Positions 1-8,217 of a DNA stretch of 64,000 nucleotides are shown piece by piece. The notes under the pieces were generated by a model. The model searched no databases and was not told where the DNA came from. It worked only from the letters and a program-made list of their open reading frames with translations. The position numbers and the translations under genes are program-made. How positions within the stretch are numbered: the stretch's first letter is position 1; every line of letters begins with the position of its first letter. Source of the stretch: Levilactobacillus humaensis (GTDB lineage: Bacteria; Bacillota; Bacilli; Lactobacillales; Lactobacillaceae); contig NZ_BROB01000004.1 in the NCBI RefSeq assembly GCF_024345185.1, forward strand, positions 1 to 64,000. Direction: 5' to 3'.

Positions 1-436
1 TTCCTCACCTTAGAGATCGAATAACCCAAGAATCCTTGGTATGGCGGGGGCTTGGTCTAGATAAAGAATTTGAGAATACTTACTTTATTGCGCATAGTTT
101 GGTCGAGTCATTTAGATCTCGTACCTACGAAACCTTTTTAGAAACGCTAAAATCCGTTGAGGACGTGAGTCCTCAGTTGTTTTCAACTATTAAAACTCTC
201 ATTCGTAATAAAAAACTCATTGAGAATATGACAAACTGTCGGCTCTCAAACGGTCCCATAGAAGGTGTAAATAGAAAAATCAAACAGATAAAACGCACTG
301 CATATGGTTTTCGAAACTGGAAAAACTTCGTATATCGAATTCAAATTGAATTTAAAATTAGGATAGAAAAAAGGAGCCCAATTCGTAAGTGAATTGAACC
401 CCTTACTCTCTCATCAACACCCGTTGACAAAGAGCC
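1..436 (+). mobile_element. Right end of an ISL3-family insertion sequence (cut by window edge)
   Basis: The transposase 3' end is followed by a terminal inverted-repeat-like end reading TTGACAAAGAGCC at 424-436. This is the complement of the GGCTCTTTGTCAA tip typical of ISL3/IS1165-type elements. The left part of the element lies outside the window, so completeness and the target duplication cannot be judged. Confidence 0.8.
3..392 (+). CDS. ISL3-family transposase, C-terminal part
   Basis: The frame is open to the left edge of the window, so this is the 3' end of a longer gene. The C-terminal motif SNGPIEGVNRKIKQIKRTAY followed by a GFRNWKNF-type segment is characteristic of the ISL3 (DDE_Tnp_ISL3) transposase family, which cuts and pastes its own element. 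The last catalytic acidic residue of the DDE triad is probably the Glu in the GPIEG motif. No frameshift or stop is seen in the visible 129 codons. Activity cannot be judged because the N-terminus is missing. Confidence 0.85.
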   Translation, partial: PHLRDRITQESLVWRGLGLDKEFENTYFIAHSLVESFRSRTYETFLETLKSVEDVSPQLFSTIKTLIRNKKLIENMTNCRLSNGPIEGVNRKIKQIKRTAYGFRNWKNFVYRIQIEFKIRIEKRSPIRK

Positions 437-580
437 GAAAGTATTGAACACTTTAGGTCAGGATTTTATTATTTTTAGGATGTATCTGAATTGACGAATA
501 CCATTAGGTCTAGTTTTCGGTAATTTGAATTTGGTCTTGGGCTAAAGCGATGTTGCCGTTAGAAGACAACCTTAGCCGTT
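437..580. other. Intergenic sequence with no recognisable gene
   Basis: AT-rich spacer between the insertion sequence end and a dispersed structured repeat. I see no ribosome-site-preceded ORF or clear terminator here. Confidence 0.5.
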
Positions 581-746
581 GGCAACCGGGGATGGAGCCG
601 GCCGTGGTGGTGGCGTTAGACCGAGTGGTCTGTCTCGGCCTTACGCCACGGGCGACTTTGAAGACGCGGGTTTTTCGCGGCTTCAAATCGAGCGAGAAGC
701 CCATAGGGCTGAAGCGTCCCCACAGCAGGCGGAATCCCTGGGTGCC
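581..746 (+). repeat. Dispersed structured repeat family A, copy 1
   Basis: About 165 bases that recur at 56358-56512 (same strand) and 50625-50779 (opposite strand). Ends pair (GGCAaCCGGGGA with TCCCTGGgTGCC). Conserved blocks include GATGGAGCC, GGGCGACTTTGAAGAC, GGCTTCAAATCGAGC, and CCCCACAGCAG. A variable hairpin (GTGGCGTTAGACCGAG with CTCGGCCTTACGCCAC) has a different sequence in each copy but keeps its pairing. ORFs through it in several frames are artefacts of the repeat. It may be a structured RNA or a non-autonomous element. Confidence 0.75.
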
Positions 747-799
747 GTCGGCGCCCCAGTTTTATCTAATTAATGGCAATGGCCAGTTTGATACTAATC

Positions 800-2449
800 C
801 TAGTGGACAAAATAGGCACTCTTGAAATTGGACTGCGTGCCGACCGTATTGTAGACGACCCCGTTCAATTTAGGATTGATCAGGTAGGTGCTGGCTGGCT
901 GTATCAGCGGCGTGGCACCCTGTTCTTGCATGAGCACGCCCTCGGCCTTGAGAAGCGTCTGCCAGCGCTGAGAATTGAAACTAGGGGCATTGCTGGCCTG
1001 ATCAATCAGGTCATCGTAGGTTTCATTGGACCAGTGCCCGAAGTTAGCGGCGTTGTCGCTGGTGAAGAGATCCAGCATGGCTAATGGATCGGCGTATTGG
1101 GCCCGCTGGGTGACCACCGTCATGTCCGCCGTTACGGGCGCGTAGTCTCGGTTGAGGCCTTCTCGTCGAGGCTTTAGCGTGATTGAAAGTCCTGGCAACG
1201 TTTCAATGAGTTGTTGTTTAAGAACTTTGGCAACCTTTTCTCCGGAACCGAGGTCTGAGTAACCGAGCGTCAGGGTGACCCCCTTTTGATGGGTGGCCTT
1301 GAGTGCGGCCAGCCATTCGGCTTGGGCGGTCTTGGGCAGGAAGGACAGTGTCTTCTGTTCTGGTTGCGCGGCCGCAAAGTCTGAGGTTCCGCGGACGCCG
1401 CGACTGAGACCAGCTGGAACGATACCCTTGGCTGGCAATGAGGTGGACCCATAGGAGGCCTGTGTGAGCACCTGGCGATTAATGGCATGGGAGATAGCTA
1501 GACGTGCCAGCTTCTGGCGCATCAGGTGAGTATTAGTCGCGTGTCCACGTTGGCGGTAGACCAAGTTAACCATCTTTGAATAGGGCCGGGCCGTATAGTC
1601 CGCGCTCTTTTCGAAACTCTTGAGGTTGGTTTTATTGACGAGGCGGATTTCATCAAGTGTTCCGTCTTCGTATGCATTCCATGCAGCACGTTGGCTTGGG
1701 TACATCCGAACGTCAATTTGGCGGAGGTAGACGTGCTTGCGATCCCAGTAATGGGGGTTCGGGACCATGTGCCAGTGTTGAATGCTAAATTTGTGGCTGG
1801 AGACCATGAAGGGTCCCGCATAGACCTGGTACTGGGGCTTGGTGCCATAGCGCTTGCCCATCTTTTTCGCAAACTTTTCGTTCTGTGGCCCAAATAAGGG
1901 GAAGGCCAGTCGTTGCGGTAGTTCGGCCATCGGGTGGTCTAGGTGGACGACTAAAGTGAATTTGTCCGGGGCACTGACGCCTAATTGGCTGGCTGGTAAC
2001 TTGCCATTTAAGATTTGGCGGGCATTTTTAATGCCGTCAAATAAGTCCGCATTAGGGGCCTTCGTGCGTGGTTGTAAGGCACGTTGCCAAGCGAAAACGA
2101 AGTCGCTGGCCGTGATTAAGTCACCGTTACTCCAGTAAGAATCTTTCCATAATGTGAAGGTGTAAGTGGTTCGACTCGCATTGATCTTCACCTTCTTGGC
2201 CAGGGCCAGCTCCGTATCGCTGTCGCCCATTGCCGAATAGAGGCCTTCGATCGTGTTGTTTAAACGCCCAAATTGAGAAAGCTTATCCGTGTCTAAACTG
2301 GTGATGGGATGAGTTGTTGTGAGGGTTAAGTCTTGATTCTTCGTCATGACGCCCTGACTATCGCTAGTCGTATCTGTTTCGTGGCTTGTGGAACAACCAG
2401 TCAAGATGACGCCTAGCATCAGAATCCCTAAGATTCGCCAATGTTTCAC
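800..2449 (-). CDS. Peptide ABC transporter substrate-binding lipoprotein (OppA-like)
   Basis: A 549-residue extracellular solute-binding protein of family 5 (SBP_bac_5, OppA/DppA type), which captures oligopeptides for an Opp/Dpp ABC permease. I chose the GTG at 2449 because GGAGGGG lies just upstream and it gives a lipoprotein signal peptide ending in the lipobox LTGC (Cys about residue 20). The family-5 signature region, ending with a WKDSYWSNGDLITASDFVFA-type block, is visible near residue 100. No permease or ATPase genes are adjacent, so it is probably an orphan binding protein. It is divergent from mutY. Substrate specificity cannot be read. Confidence 0.85.
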   Translation of the reverse strand: MKHWRILGILMLGVILTGCSTSHETDTTSDSQGVMTKNQDLTLTTTHPITSLDTDKLSQFGRLNNTIEGLYSAMGDSDTELALAKKVKINASRTTYTFTLWKDSYWSNGDLITASDFVFAWQRALQPRTKAPNADLFDGIKNARQILNGKLPASQLGVSAPDKFTLVVHLDHPMAELPQRLAFPLFGPQNEKFAKKMGKRYGTKPQYQVYAGPFMVSSHKFSIQHWHMVPNPHYWDRKHVYLRQIDVRMYPSQRAAWNAYEDGTLDEIRLVNKTNLKSFEKSADYTARPYSKMVNLVYRQRGHATNTHLMRQKLARLAISHAINRQVLTQASYGSTSLPAKGIVPAGLSRGVRGTSDFAAAQPEQKTLSFLPKTAQAEWLAALKATHQKGVTLTLGYSDLGSGEKVAKVLKQQLIETLPGLSITLKPRREGLNRDYAPVTADMTVVTQRAQYADPLAMLDLFTSDNAANFGHWSNETYDDLIDQASNAPSFNSQRWQTLLKAEGVLMQEQGATPLIQPASTYLINPKLNGVVYNTVGTQSNFKSAYFVH

Positions 2450-2590
2450 GTTTACCCCTCCGATAGTGAACTGTATTCTTCTCTGATAATAGGTGAGCGA
2501 GGCGGTGGCGTCAAGCTGATTTGGTCGGGTGACTTGTGGCACCGCAGGGAATTCGCTAGAATGGGGAAAACAAGCAGAGGAGCGAAACGG

Positions 2591-3730
2591 ATGGAACAGT
2601 GGTCTAACGAAACGATTGTCGATTTTCGCCGCACCTTACTGGGGTGGTACGACGCCGAGGGCCGCGATTTACCATGGCGGCATGGACGGAATCCTTATCA
2701 TACTTGGATCAGCGAGGTCATGCTGCAACAGACACAGGTCCAGACGGTCATTCCTTATTATGAAAATTTTATCGCAGCCTTTCCAACAGTTGCCGATCTC
2801 GCTCAAGCACCCGAAGCCACGTTACTGAAGGCTTGGCAGGGACTGGGATATTATTCGCGTGCGCGTAACCTTCAGCGGGCAGCACAACAGCTTGTCACCG
2901 ACTATCATGGTCAGTGGCCGGAAACGGCGGCCGAGCTCGAAGACCTGATTGGCGTTGGCCCCTATACGGCTAGCGCGATTGCCAGTATTGCTTTCGATCA
3001 GGTGGTTCCCGCGGTGGATGGCAATGCTTTTCGGGTGTTTGCCCGGTTACTCATGATTGATGCCGACATTGCCAAACCTAAGACCCGCCAAATTTTCACC
3101 GATATTATTCAGCCAATCGTGGATCCACAGCGGCCGGGGGCTTTTAATCAGGCCATTATGGACCTGGGGTCGAGTTACATGACAGCTAAGAATCCGGACC
3201 CGGAGCACTCGCCAGTTCGCCGCTTCGATGCCTCGTATCGCGCGGGCCGGGTTCTTGATTTTCCCGTGAAGACCAAGGCACCTCGCCCCAAATTAATCCC
3301 GTACTACGGCCTCATCGTTCATTCACCAGCGGGCTATCTGCTGGTCCAACGGGGAAGTCAGGAAATGTTATCGGGTTATTGGAGTTTTCCACTCGTCAAA
3401 CAGGCCGATCTGCGAGATGAGAAGCAATCCGACGAGGCGACTGAAGAGATGGACCTGGCCGTTTTAGAGGAGAAGTGGGCGCGCGAAAATCAATTGACGC
3501 TAACCCTTCAGCCGCTGGGCGGTCGCCAGGTTAGCCATACCTATACGCACCAGCGGTGGCAAGTTAAATTACTGGTGGCAGAACTCACGACGACACCGTC
3601 GTTAGATTTTTTGCCGGGGCAGTGGGTGACTGCTGATCACGTGACGGCTTTGCCTCTTCCTAAAGTTCAGGAGAAGATGATGGCCCGTTACGAACAACAG
3701 GTTGGCCACGCGGTGTTCAAAGAAAATTAG
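2591..3730 (+). CDS. mutY: A/G-specific adenine DNA glycosylase MutY, without Fe-S cysteines
   Basis: Removes adenine mispaired with 8-oxoguanine in base-excision repair. The ATG at 2591 follows AGAGGAG and gives 379 residues; upstream in-frame codons lack family similarity. HhH-GPD domain: catalytic Glu42 in SEVMLQQTQV, hairpin LIGVGPYTASAIAS, catalytic Asp143 in VDGNAFRVF. After DLGSSYMTAKNP, where most MutY proteins carry C-X6-C-X2-C-X5-C for a [4Fe-4S] cluster, there is no cysteine at all. The C-terminal NUDIX-like 8-oxoG recognition domain has the VSHTYTHQRW loop. The cluster loss matches MutY variants known from some lactobacilli. Confidence 0.93.
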   Translation: MEQWSNETIVDFRRTLLGWYDAEGRDLPWRHGRNPYHTWISEVMLQQTQVQTVIPYYENFIAAFPTVADLAQAPEATLLKAWQGLGYYSRARNLQRAAQQLVTDYHGQWPETAAELEDLIGVGPYTASAIASIAFDQVVPAVDGNAFRVFARLLMIDADIAKPKTRQIFTDIIQPIVDPQRPGAFNQAIMDLGSSYMTAKNPDPEHSPVRRFDASYRAGRVLDFPVKTKAPRPKLIPYYGLIVHSPAGYLLVQRGSQEMLSGYWSFPLVKQADLRDEKQSDEATEEMDLAVLEEKWARENQLTLTLQPLGGRQVSHTYTHQRWQVKLLVAELTTTPSLDFLPGQWVTADHVTALPLPKVQEKMMARYEQQVGHAVFKEN

Positions 3731-3886
3731 TTTCGCTTCGAGCAAAGTTGCAGTATCATCGAAGTAATCAATGATGCGGCGCGGTCAATGGTTTTGACCG
3801 GTGATCGCAATAGCGTTTTTAATTAGCAGTCGGTTAGATGGCCGAAAAAATTTGAATTTCCGGCCGTTACGAGGGGGTACTTAATC

Positions 3887-4207
3887 ATGCAAACCGTGTT
3901 TGATGTTCTCAAATCAGTATCCGTGAATCATCAGGAAGTCGAAAGCCATCAGGTGGTTGTGACCGATCCGAAAGGTAAACCCAATGGCTTATTGACTGAC
4001 CTGCTTCACGATTTGATCAATAATGCGTTACTCTTTGTTTCACTAAAAGAGATGGCAACTGCGCCGGTATTAATCGAACAGCTGAGAAGCCATACGCCAC
4101 TTCCTGACGACGTTTTAAGTGAGTACAGTAAGATTCTAACGGAACCATGTTATGGCCTGAATTTCGCCCCGCAGAAGGCTCAGATTGAGCTGATTGTTCG
4201 GCGTTAG
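3887..4207 (+). CDS. Conserved small cytosolic protein of unknown function
   Basis: A 106-residue protein preceded by GAGGGGG. It shows no signal peptide or transmembrane segment; the middle (LLTDLLHDLINNALLF) is helical. I considered a bacteriocin-immunity-like helical bundle, but no diagnostic motif supports it. It lies 10 bases upstream of the hydrolase gene on the same strand, so the two are probably cotranscribed. Confidence 0.6.
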   Translation: MQTVFDVLKSVSVNHQEVESHQVVVTDPKGKPNGLLTDLLHDLINNALLFVSLKEMATAPVLIEQLRSHTPLPDDVLSEYSKILTEPCYGLNFAPQKAQIELIVRR

Positions 4208-4217
4208 GAGGGATCGT

Positions 4218-4826
4218 ATGACGGACGAGTTAATTGAAACAGCTCCCGGAGCGAATACCGCCCCACCAGTCCTGTTATTGCAGGGCACGGGTGGAACTAA
4301 TGAAGAAATGCTGACTTTCGGTCGGCGTCTGGCCCCGCAGAGCCCGTTGCTGACGATTGGTGGTCGACTGGGCGAAGGGGCACAACGGCAGTATTTCCAA
4401 CAGACAGCAGCGGGGCCCGTCGATCCCCAACAGATCGCTACTGAATCAGCTTGGCTGGGGGCCAGTGTCCGCCAGATTTGTCAGAACCATCGGTGGGATG
4501 TTGACCACTTAATTACGGTGGGTTATTCTAATGGGGCGGCAATGGGATCTTATGGCTTGCGTACCGGAGATTTGCCGGGGACGACGGCGGTTCTATTTCA
4601 CCCATTATGGCTCGCAACACCCCAAATTATTGAGCGGCCAAAATTAAATATTTGGCTGTCTGCTGGGCAACGTGACCCGTTGGTAACGGTGGCTACGGTG
4701 CAAAAAGTAGCGGCTGATTGTCGGCGTACAAAAGCCGCGGTAACCCTTTACCAGACCGGTGGGAGCCACATGCTGACACCACAAGAAGTGAGTGCCGCGA
4801 AAGACTGGTTGGATGAAAACGATTAA
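4218..4826 (+). CDS. Alpha/beta hydrolase, carboxylesterase/phospholipase type
   Basis: A 202-residue protein of the Abhydrolase_2 (carboxylesterase) type. Visible: oxyanion region LLLQGTGGTNEE near residue 25, nucleophile elbow GYSNGAAMG (Ser near residue 110), Asp in GQRDPLV, and His in GGSHMLTP near the C-terminus. Start ATG 4218 follows GGAGGG; an upstream GTG-type start would overlap the previous gene and lacks a ribosome site. Expected to be a cytosolic esterase; the natural substrate is not evident. Confidence 0.8.
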   Translation: MTDELIETAPGANTAPPVLLLQGTGGTNEEMLTFGRRLAPQSPLLTIGGRLGEGAQRQYFQQTAAGPVDPQQIATESAWLGASVRQICQNHRWDVDHLITVGYSNGAAMGSYGLRTGDLPGTTAVLFHPLWLATPQIIERPKLNIWLSAGQRDPLVTVATVQKVAADCRRTKAAVTLYQTGGSHMLTPQEVSAAKDWLDEND

Positions 4827-4868
4827 GGGAGTACGCTAAAAAAGTTTTGAAAAACGAGCACTTCTCAT

Positions 4869-4897
4869 TTGCTATTTTGGAGAATACCTGTTATTCT
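4869..4897 (+). promoter_or_regulatory. Promoter of the cold-shock gene
   Basis: TTGCTA (4869-4874), 17-bp spacer, TATTCT (4892-4897). It implies a leader of about 120 bases before the csp start, typical of cold-shock mRNAs, with a small hairpin around 4940-4965. Confidence 0.6.
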
Positions 4898-5022
4898 ATT
4901 GATAATGTATTTATGGTTCGGAAGTTTTAAAGGCTCGACGTTCTTATAAGAATGGCTCCTTTTTACCCCAGCTTTCAAATGCAAATAATATTGCGCAATG
5001 CGCACACGGAGGTTTCATTCTT

Positions 5023-5226
5023 ATGGAACAAGGTACTGTTAAATGGTTTAACGCTGATAAAGGTTACGGCTTCATCACTTTGGAAAACGGCTCAGACGTG
5101 TTTGTTCACTTCTCAGCTATCAACAGTGAAGGCTTCAAGACGCTTGAAGAAGGCCAACACGTATCCCTTGATGTAGAACAAGGCGACCGTGGCCCACAAG
5201 CTGCTAACGTATCGGTTGTCGACTAA
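5023..5226 (+). CDS. csp: Cold-shock protein (CspA family)
   Basis: A 67-residue single cold-shock domain, an OB-fold RNA chaperone that binds single-stranded RNA and DNA. RNP1 is KGYGFIT (residues about 14-20) and RNP2 is VFVHF (about 27-31). Length and sequence are standard for the family. Ribosome site GGAGG sits 10 bases before the ATG. It forms a monocistronic unit with its own promoter, long leader and strong terminator. Confidence 0.97.
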   Translation: MEQGTVKWFNADKGYGFITLENGSDVFVHFSAINSEGFKTLEEGQHVSLDVEQGDRGPQAANVSVVD

Positions 5227-5251
5227 TTTACATTAGCCTAAATCGTGTCGT

Positions 5252-5287
5252 AAAAAAACCACTAACTTCGGTTAGTGGTTTTTTTTC
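5252..5287 (+). terminator. Intrinsic terminator of csp
   Basis: Ten-bp stem AACCACTAAC / GTTAGTGGTT with a TTCG tetraloop and a following T run; the A run before it makes it potentially bidirectional. Confidence 0.92.
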
Positions 5288-5379
5288 GTCTATAGAGTTA
5301 TCGGGTGAAAGGCGAATTACTTGTAAAGTTTGATTAGTCAGTTTACGATAAGACTAATAAAATTAGGCGGTGATTTTGA

Positions 5380-5619
5380 ATGAGTGAAACGGTTTTTAAC
5401 CGAACAGAGTTGGCTAAGTTCAACGGTCAAGATGGGCAACCAGCCTATGTGGCAGTTGATGGCGTGGTCTACGATGTGTCCGGTGTTGAAGCTTGGAAGG
5501 GTGGCAAGCATCATGGCAATTTGGCGGGGAACGAGCTCACCAGTGTCATTGATGGCCAATCTCCCCATGGTCGCAAGGTTTTGGCAAAACTTCCTGTAGT
5601 CGGTAAGTATCAAGACTAA
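5380..5619 (+). CDS. Cytochrome b5-like heme/steroid-binding domain protein
   Basis: A 79-residue single-domain protein. The cytochrome b5 fold is recognisable by AYVAVDGVVYDVSGV followed by a first axial-His region GGKHHGNLAG and a second GQSPHGRKVLAKLPVVGKY. Such stand-alone domains occur in lactobacilli and probably bind heme or a similar ligand. There is no membrane anchor. Heme binding is inferred from the two histidine motifs only. It is the last host gene before the prophage left end. Confidence 0.85.
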   Translation: MSETVFNRTELAKFNGQDGQPAYVAVDGVVYDVSGVEAWKGGKHHGNLAGNELTSVIDGQSPHGRKVLAKLPVVGKYQD

Positions 5620-5649
5620 CGTTTAGTGGTCGGTAATAGAGATGAAAAA

Positions 5650-5684
5650 TAGGCGTCGCGAGCATAATCTGCTCACGACGCCTT
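5650..5684 (+). terminator. Terminator after the cytochrome b5-like gene
   Basis: Stem GGCGTCG(C)GAGCA / TGCTC(A)CGACGCC with a short T-rich tail (TTCTTT). Confidence 0.7.
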
Positions 5685-5713
5685 CTTTAACGTATTCGAT
5701 TACTTCTGAACGA

Positions 5714-5724
5714 TGTCGCAAGAG
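5714..5724. other. attL core
   Basis: TGTCGCAAGAG, identical to the 3' end of tRNA-Arg at 38446-38456. Bases left of it (CGA) and right of it (GACATG) differ from those at the right end, so the exact match is 11 bp. Confidence 0.75.
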
Positions 5725-5780
5725 GACATGTAACCCGGTTTTAAACGTTGATATACCGGCGTTTGTAAGGGGTGAAAACC

Positions 5781-5803
5781 ATTTGACCGACATTTGACCG
5801 ACT
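5781..5803. repeat. Integrase arm-type binding sites, left end
   Basis: Tandem TTTGACCGAC boxes 11 bases apart just after the integrase stop codon. The same tandem pair occurs at 38324-38345 near the other phage end. A second shared element, TGATATACCGGcGTTT, lies at 5749-5764, with its match (one change) at 38395-38410. Confidence 0.75.
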
Positions 5804-5807
5804 AAAT

Positions 5808-6935
5808 TTAGTTAGCAATCTGCGAAAGAGCGTCCAACATCTTAGTATTTTCTAGTTCTTCTTTTTCTTTCACAATGTGCGAATAAATCTGCATGGTAAT
5901 ATTATAGTTGGCGTGCCCCAATCGTTCGGAAATAAAGTAAATCGAGATATCTTTGTAGATGAGATATGAGGCGTGCGTGTGCCGCAATCCATGGAAGGTG
6001 ATTATTTTTTTACTACCCACGGCCACTAGAGAATGCTTCAGCGTTTTGTTAGCGGCAGTCGATGACGGGACTTGGCCAGTTGGCGTAAGGAAAAGCAGAT
6101 GCTTGTCATTTTGGATGCCGTATTTTAGTACCATCAGTTTCTGGCTATGATGGTATACCTTCAGCATCGCTAGTAACTCCGGGCTGACTGTAATGGTACG
6201 GTTAGATTGCTTATTTTTTGTGGGCTTAAAGCGGTTACCCGCTAGTGTGTCCCACGATTTTGAGATGGATATGGTGCCATCATCCATTGCGATATCATCC
6301 CACGTCAAGCCAGCTACTTCAGCGAAACGGGCCCCAGTGAAGAGTGCTACCAGGGCCATCATCTTAGTGGGCCTGGCCGCAGAAATATCAGTCTTCAGGT
6401 AAGCGATGAGGGCCTGCATCTGGCCAACATCAAGGAACTTTAAACGACGATCCTTGCTAGCGTGGCCACTGATAGAGGTGTGGGAGGTGAAGTCAATAGG
6501 GATGATGCCGTCTTCCATTGCACTCCGAACGGCCGCGCGGATCTGTGTGTTAACCTTTTTAGAACTAGCTAGTGCGTGGGCCTTACCATATCGATTAAGG
6601 AATCGCTGGTACTGCATCCGGGTAATCTTACTCATAACTTGACCAGCAAACTCTTTTTCTATCAAATTTATGGCATACTCATACCGATTCTTAGTGGAAG
6701 CTGCTACCAGCGGCTTCTTGTAGGCTTCGTACCACTGCCTGAAGTAATCAGGTAAAGTGATATTACTACGGTCAAGGCCCTTGCCAGATAGCTTGCGATT
6801 TTCCATACCGTTGGCCCATTCAATGGCCAATGACTTCTTTTCAAAGCCACCCTTAGTTTCTTCTTTTTTTTCGCCCCCGACAAGGTAGCTCACACGAGCT
6901 TGCCAGGTCTTACCGCGTTTTCTAAAACTTGCCAT
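5808..6935 (-). CDS. int: Phage integrase (tyrosine recombinase)
   Basis: A 375-residue tyrosine recombinase that integrates and excises the phage at the tRNA-Arg 3' end. Domains in order: an AP2-like arm-binding domain (MASFRKRGKTWQARVSYL, residues 1-55), a SAM-like core-binding domain (about 60-160), and the catalytic domain (about 170-375). The catalytic set is visible: Arg203 (GARFAEVAGL), His315 and Arg318 (HGLRHTHAS), His341 (LGHAN), and nucleophile Tyr351 (IYSHI). It is transcribed outward toward attL. A ribosome site AAGGAG precedes the ATG. Confidence 0.97.
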   Translation of the reverse strand: MASFRKRGKTWQARVSYLVGGEKKEETKGGFEKKSLAIEWANGMENRKLSGKGLDRSNITLPDYFRQWYEAYKKPLVAASTKNRYEYAINLIEKEFAGQVMSKITRMQYQRFLNRYGKAHALASSKKVNTQIRAAVRSAMEDGIIPIDFTSHTSISGHASKDRRLKFLDVGQMQALIAYLKTDISAARPTKMMALVALFTGARFAEVAGLTWDDIAMDDGTISISKSWDTLAGNRFKPTKNKQSNRTITVSPELLAMLKVYHHSQKLMVLKYGIQNDKHLLFLTPTGQVPSSTAANKTLKHSLVAVGSKKIITFHGLRHTHASYLIYKDISIYFISERLGHANYNITMQIYSHIVKEKEELENTKMLDALSQIAN

Positions 6936-6962
6936 TTTTTATTTTCTCCTTAGTTAAATTAA

Positions 6963-6975
6963 ACCTAGGCGGGTA
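6963..6975 (+). repeat. Thirteen-bp prophage motif, copy 1
   Basis: ACCTAGGCGGGTA just upstream of int. It is repeated exactly at 9707-9719 and, inverted with one change, at 38309-38321; the match to the last copy extends to 18 of 19 bases. Possibly a site for an accessory recombination or regulatory protein. Confidence 0.55.
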
Positions 6976-6990
6976 GAATTTTACTAGGGC

Positions 6991-7019
6991 TTGTGGTATC
7001 ACCTTCTTTCAGGTATTAT
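6991..7019 (+). promoter_or_regulatory. Plus-strand promoter between int and the lipoprotein gene
   Basis: TTGTGG (6991-6996), 17-bp spacer, TATTAT (7014-7019). It points toward a terminator at 7061-7103, with no protein gene between. Confidence 0.45.
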
Positions 7020-7025
7020 TAGTGA

Positions 7026-7103
7026 CGTAAAAGGGTGCACTCTGCCCCTAATACTGTGATGACGTATCCCAAACTTTGGACGGTGGGGGATGCGTCTTTT
7101 TTT
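7026..7103 (+). ncRNA. Candidate small RNA of the lysogeny module
   Basis: About 78 bases between the promoter at 6991-7019 and a rho-independent terminator (GACGTATCCC / GGGATGCGTC, then seven T). A second small hairpin is possible around GGGTGCACTCTGCCCC (7033-7048). Both neighbouring genes are on the minus strand, so the terminator does not serve them. No ribosome-site-preceded ORF is seen. Confidence 0.45.
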
Positions 7104-7167
7104 GTTTTCTCAGTAAATACATAAACGGCGGAAACGCCGGTGCGACAGGGATAGTTTATTTTCCCAA

Positions 7168-7719
7168 TTAAATTTCAACCTCATGGATAATATTTTTATC
7201 CTTGTTGGCTAGAGCCACACCCTCATATTGATTGGTGTCAATTTCGTAGCCGAAGAAAATAGTGTCATTACCTGACAGCTTTTTAGCTTGTTTGGCCACA
7301 GTTTCTTGAATTCCTAAAATATAAAGTTTCTGATTATTATTAGCTTTATTGCTTTCGATAGCCTCTTTATCTTTCTTTACCTTATCAAGGATCTTTTTAT
7401 CGGTTACCAAGACTCTAATTTCTTGATGAGGGACTTGATTCCCATTTTTATCGGTTTTAGATTGATCGTCTACCACATCAGTTTGAACCTTGACATCAAC
7501 GGTATCTGCTCCGAATTCCTTTGTGAGCGACTTAGCAATTCTTTCATTTGTAGAGCTGGCCGCCTTTGTTTTTGATGAGGATGCAGAACTGGAAGACTTA
7601 ATTTTCTTGCCAGAACCATAGTTATCTGGATTGCCAGTCGTTACGCTAGAGCTATTCGAGCAGGCGGCCAATGACAGGCCGGCTAAAATGATTGTGGAAA
7701 CGGTAATTATTTTTTTCAT
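7168..7719 (-). CDS. Prophage-encoded lipoprotein (possible superinfection exclusion)
   Basis: A 183-residue protein with a clear lipoprotein signal peptide (MKKII..., lipobox LAAC), then a Ser-rich linker (residues about 20-55) and a globular C-terminal part. It should be anchored on the outer face of the membrane. Position between integrase and the immunity genes is where temperate lactic phages often carry superinfection-exclusion lipoproteins. That role is an inference from position and topology; no family motif was recognised. Codon use is AT-rich and Lys-rich compared with the host genes. Confidence 0.75.
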   Translation of the reverse strand: MKKIITVSTIILAGLSLAACSNSSSVTTGNPDNYGSGKKIKSSSSASSSKTKAASSTNERIAKSLTKEFGADTVDVKVQTDVVDDQSKTDKNGNQVPHQEIRVLVTDKKILDKVKKDKEAIESNKANNNQKLYILGIQETVAKQAKKLSGNDTIFFGYEIDTNQYEGVALANKDKNIIHEVEI

Positions 7720-7792
7720 GAATGTTGCCTCCCTTTATAGGTTAAGCATATCAAAGATTTCGGGAATTACCAGAGATTTTGTGATGGCGGTT

Positions 7793-8215
7793 TCAGTGTT
7801 GGTAGATAAAACCCCTCATACACTTATCCACACTTTCAGATAAGTAATCGGGAACATCGAATGCTTCCATAAAGTCAACTGGACTAGCCATATCGCCTTC
7901 CCGGTCGTGCATGTAGAAGGGCATGATAAGACGCAATGCCCCCTGATTGGCGCTATTTTCAATTTCAGACTTAGTATATCGGTTAGAGTAGTAGAGATAC
8001 TCATCATGGGGATCATCGTGATAGATGTGGGCCATTTCGTGGGCCAGCTGAAAAGTTAACTCATCCTGCTTAATCCATTTTAAATTCATGATAATTCTGC
8101 GTCGCTTGACCGATGCGGCGGGTGGGGTAGTTTTCCCCAGGCCGTCTGTCCAAATTATTTCGATACCATCTTTTACTGCCTTTTTCTGAAGCTCATATAA
8201 AACGGGATTATTCAA
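7793..8215 (-). CDS. ImmA/IrrE-type metallopeptidase
   Basis: A 140-residue protein with the zinc-protease motif HEMAHIYH (HExxH) near residue 80, typical of ImmA-like (Peptidase_M78) proteins that cleave phage or ICE repressors to trigger induction. It lies two bases downstream of the CI-like repressor and is cotranscribed with it, the usual repressor/anti-repressor pairing. The likely substrate is therefore the neighbouring repressor, by analogy with ImmA/ImmR. Confidence 0.88.
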   Translation of the reverse strand: MNNPVLYELQKKAVKDGIEIIWTDGLGKTTPPAASVKRRRIIMNLKWIKQDELTFQLAHEMAHIYHDDPHDEYLYYSNRYTKSEIENSANQGALRLIMPFYMHDREGDMASPVDFMEAFDVPDYLSESVDKCMRGFIYQH

Positions 8216-8217
8216 TC

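Noticed and set aside
550-825. Overlapping ORFs of 60-90 codons around 550-825
   Set aside because: They run through repeat family A, whose conservation follows RNA-type pairing rather than any reading frame.
3887-4207. Bacteriocin immunity protein
   Set aside because: Only size and helical character suggest it; no bacteriocin gene or diagnostic motif is present.
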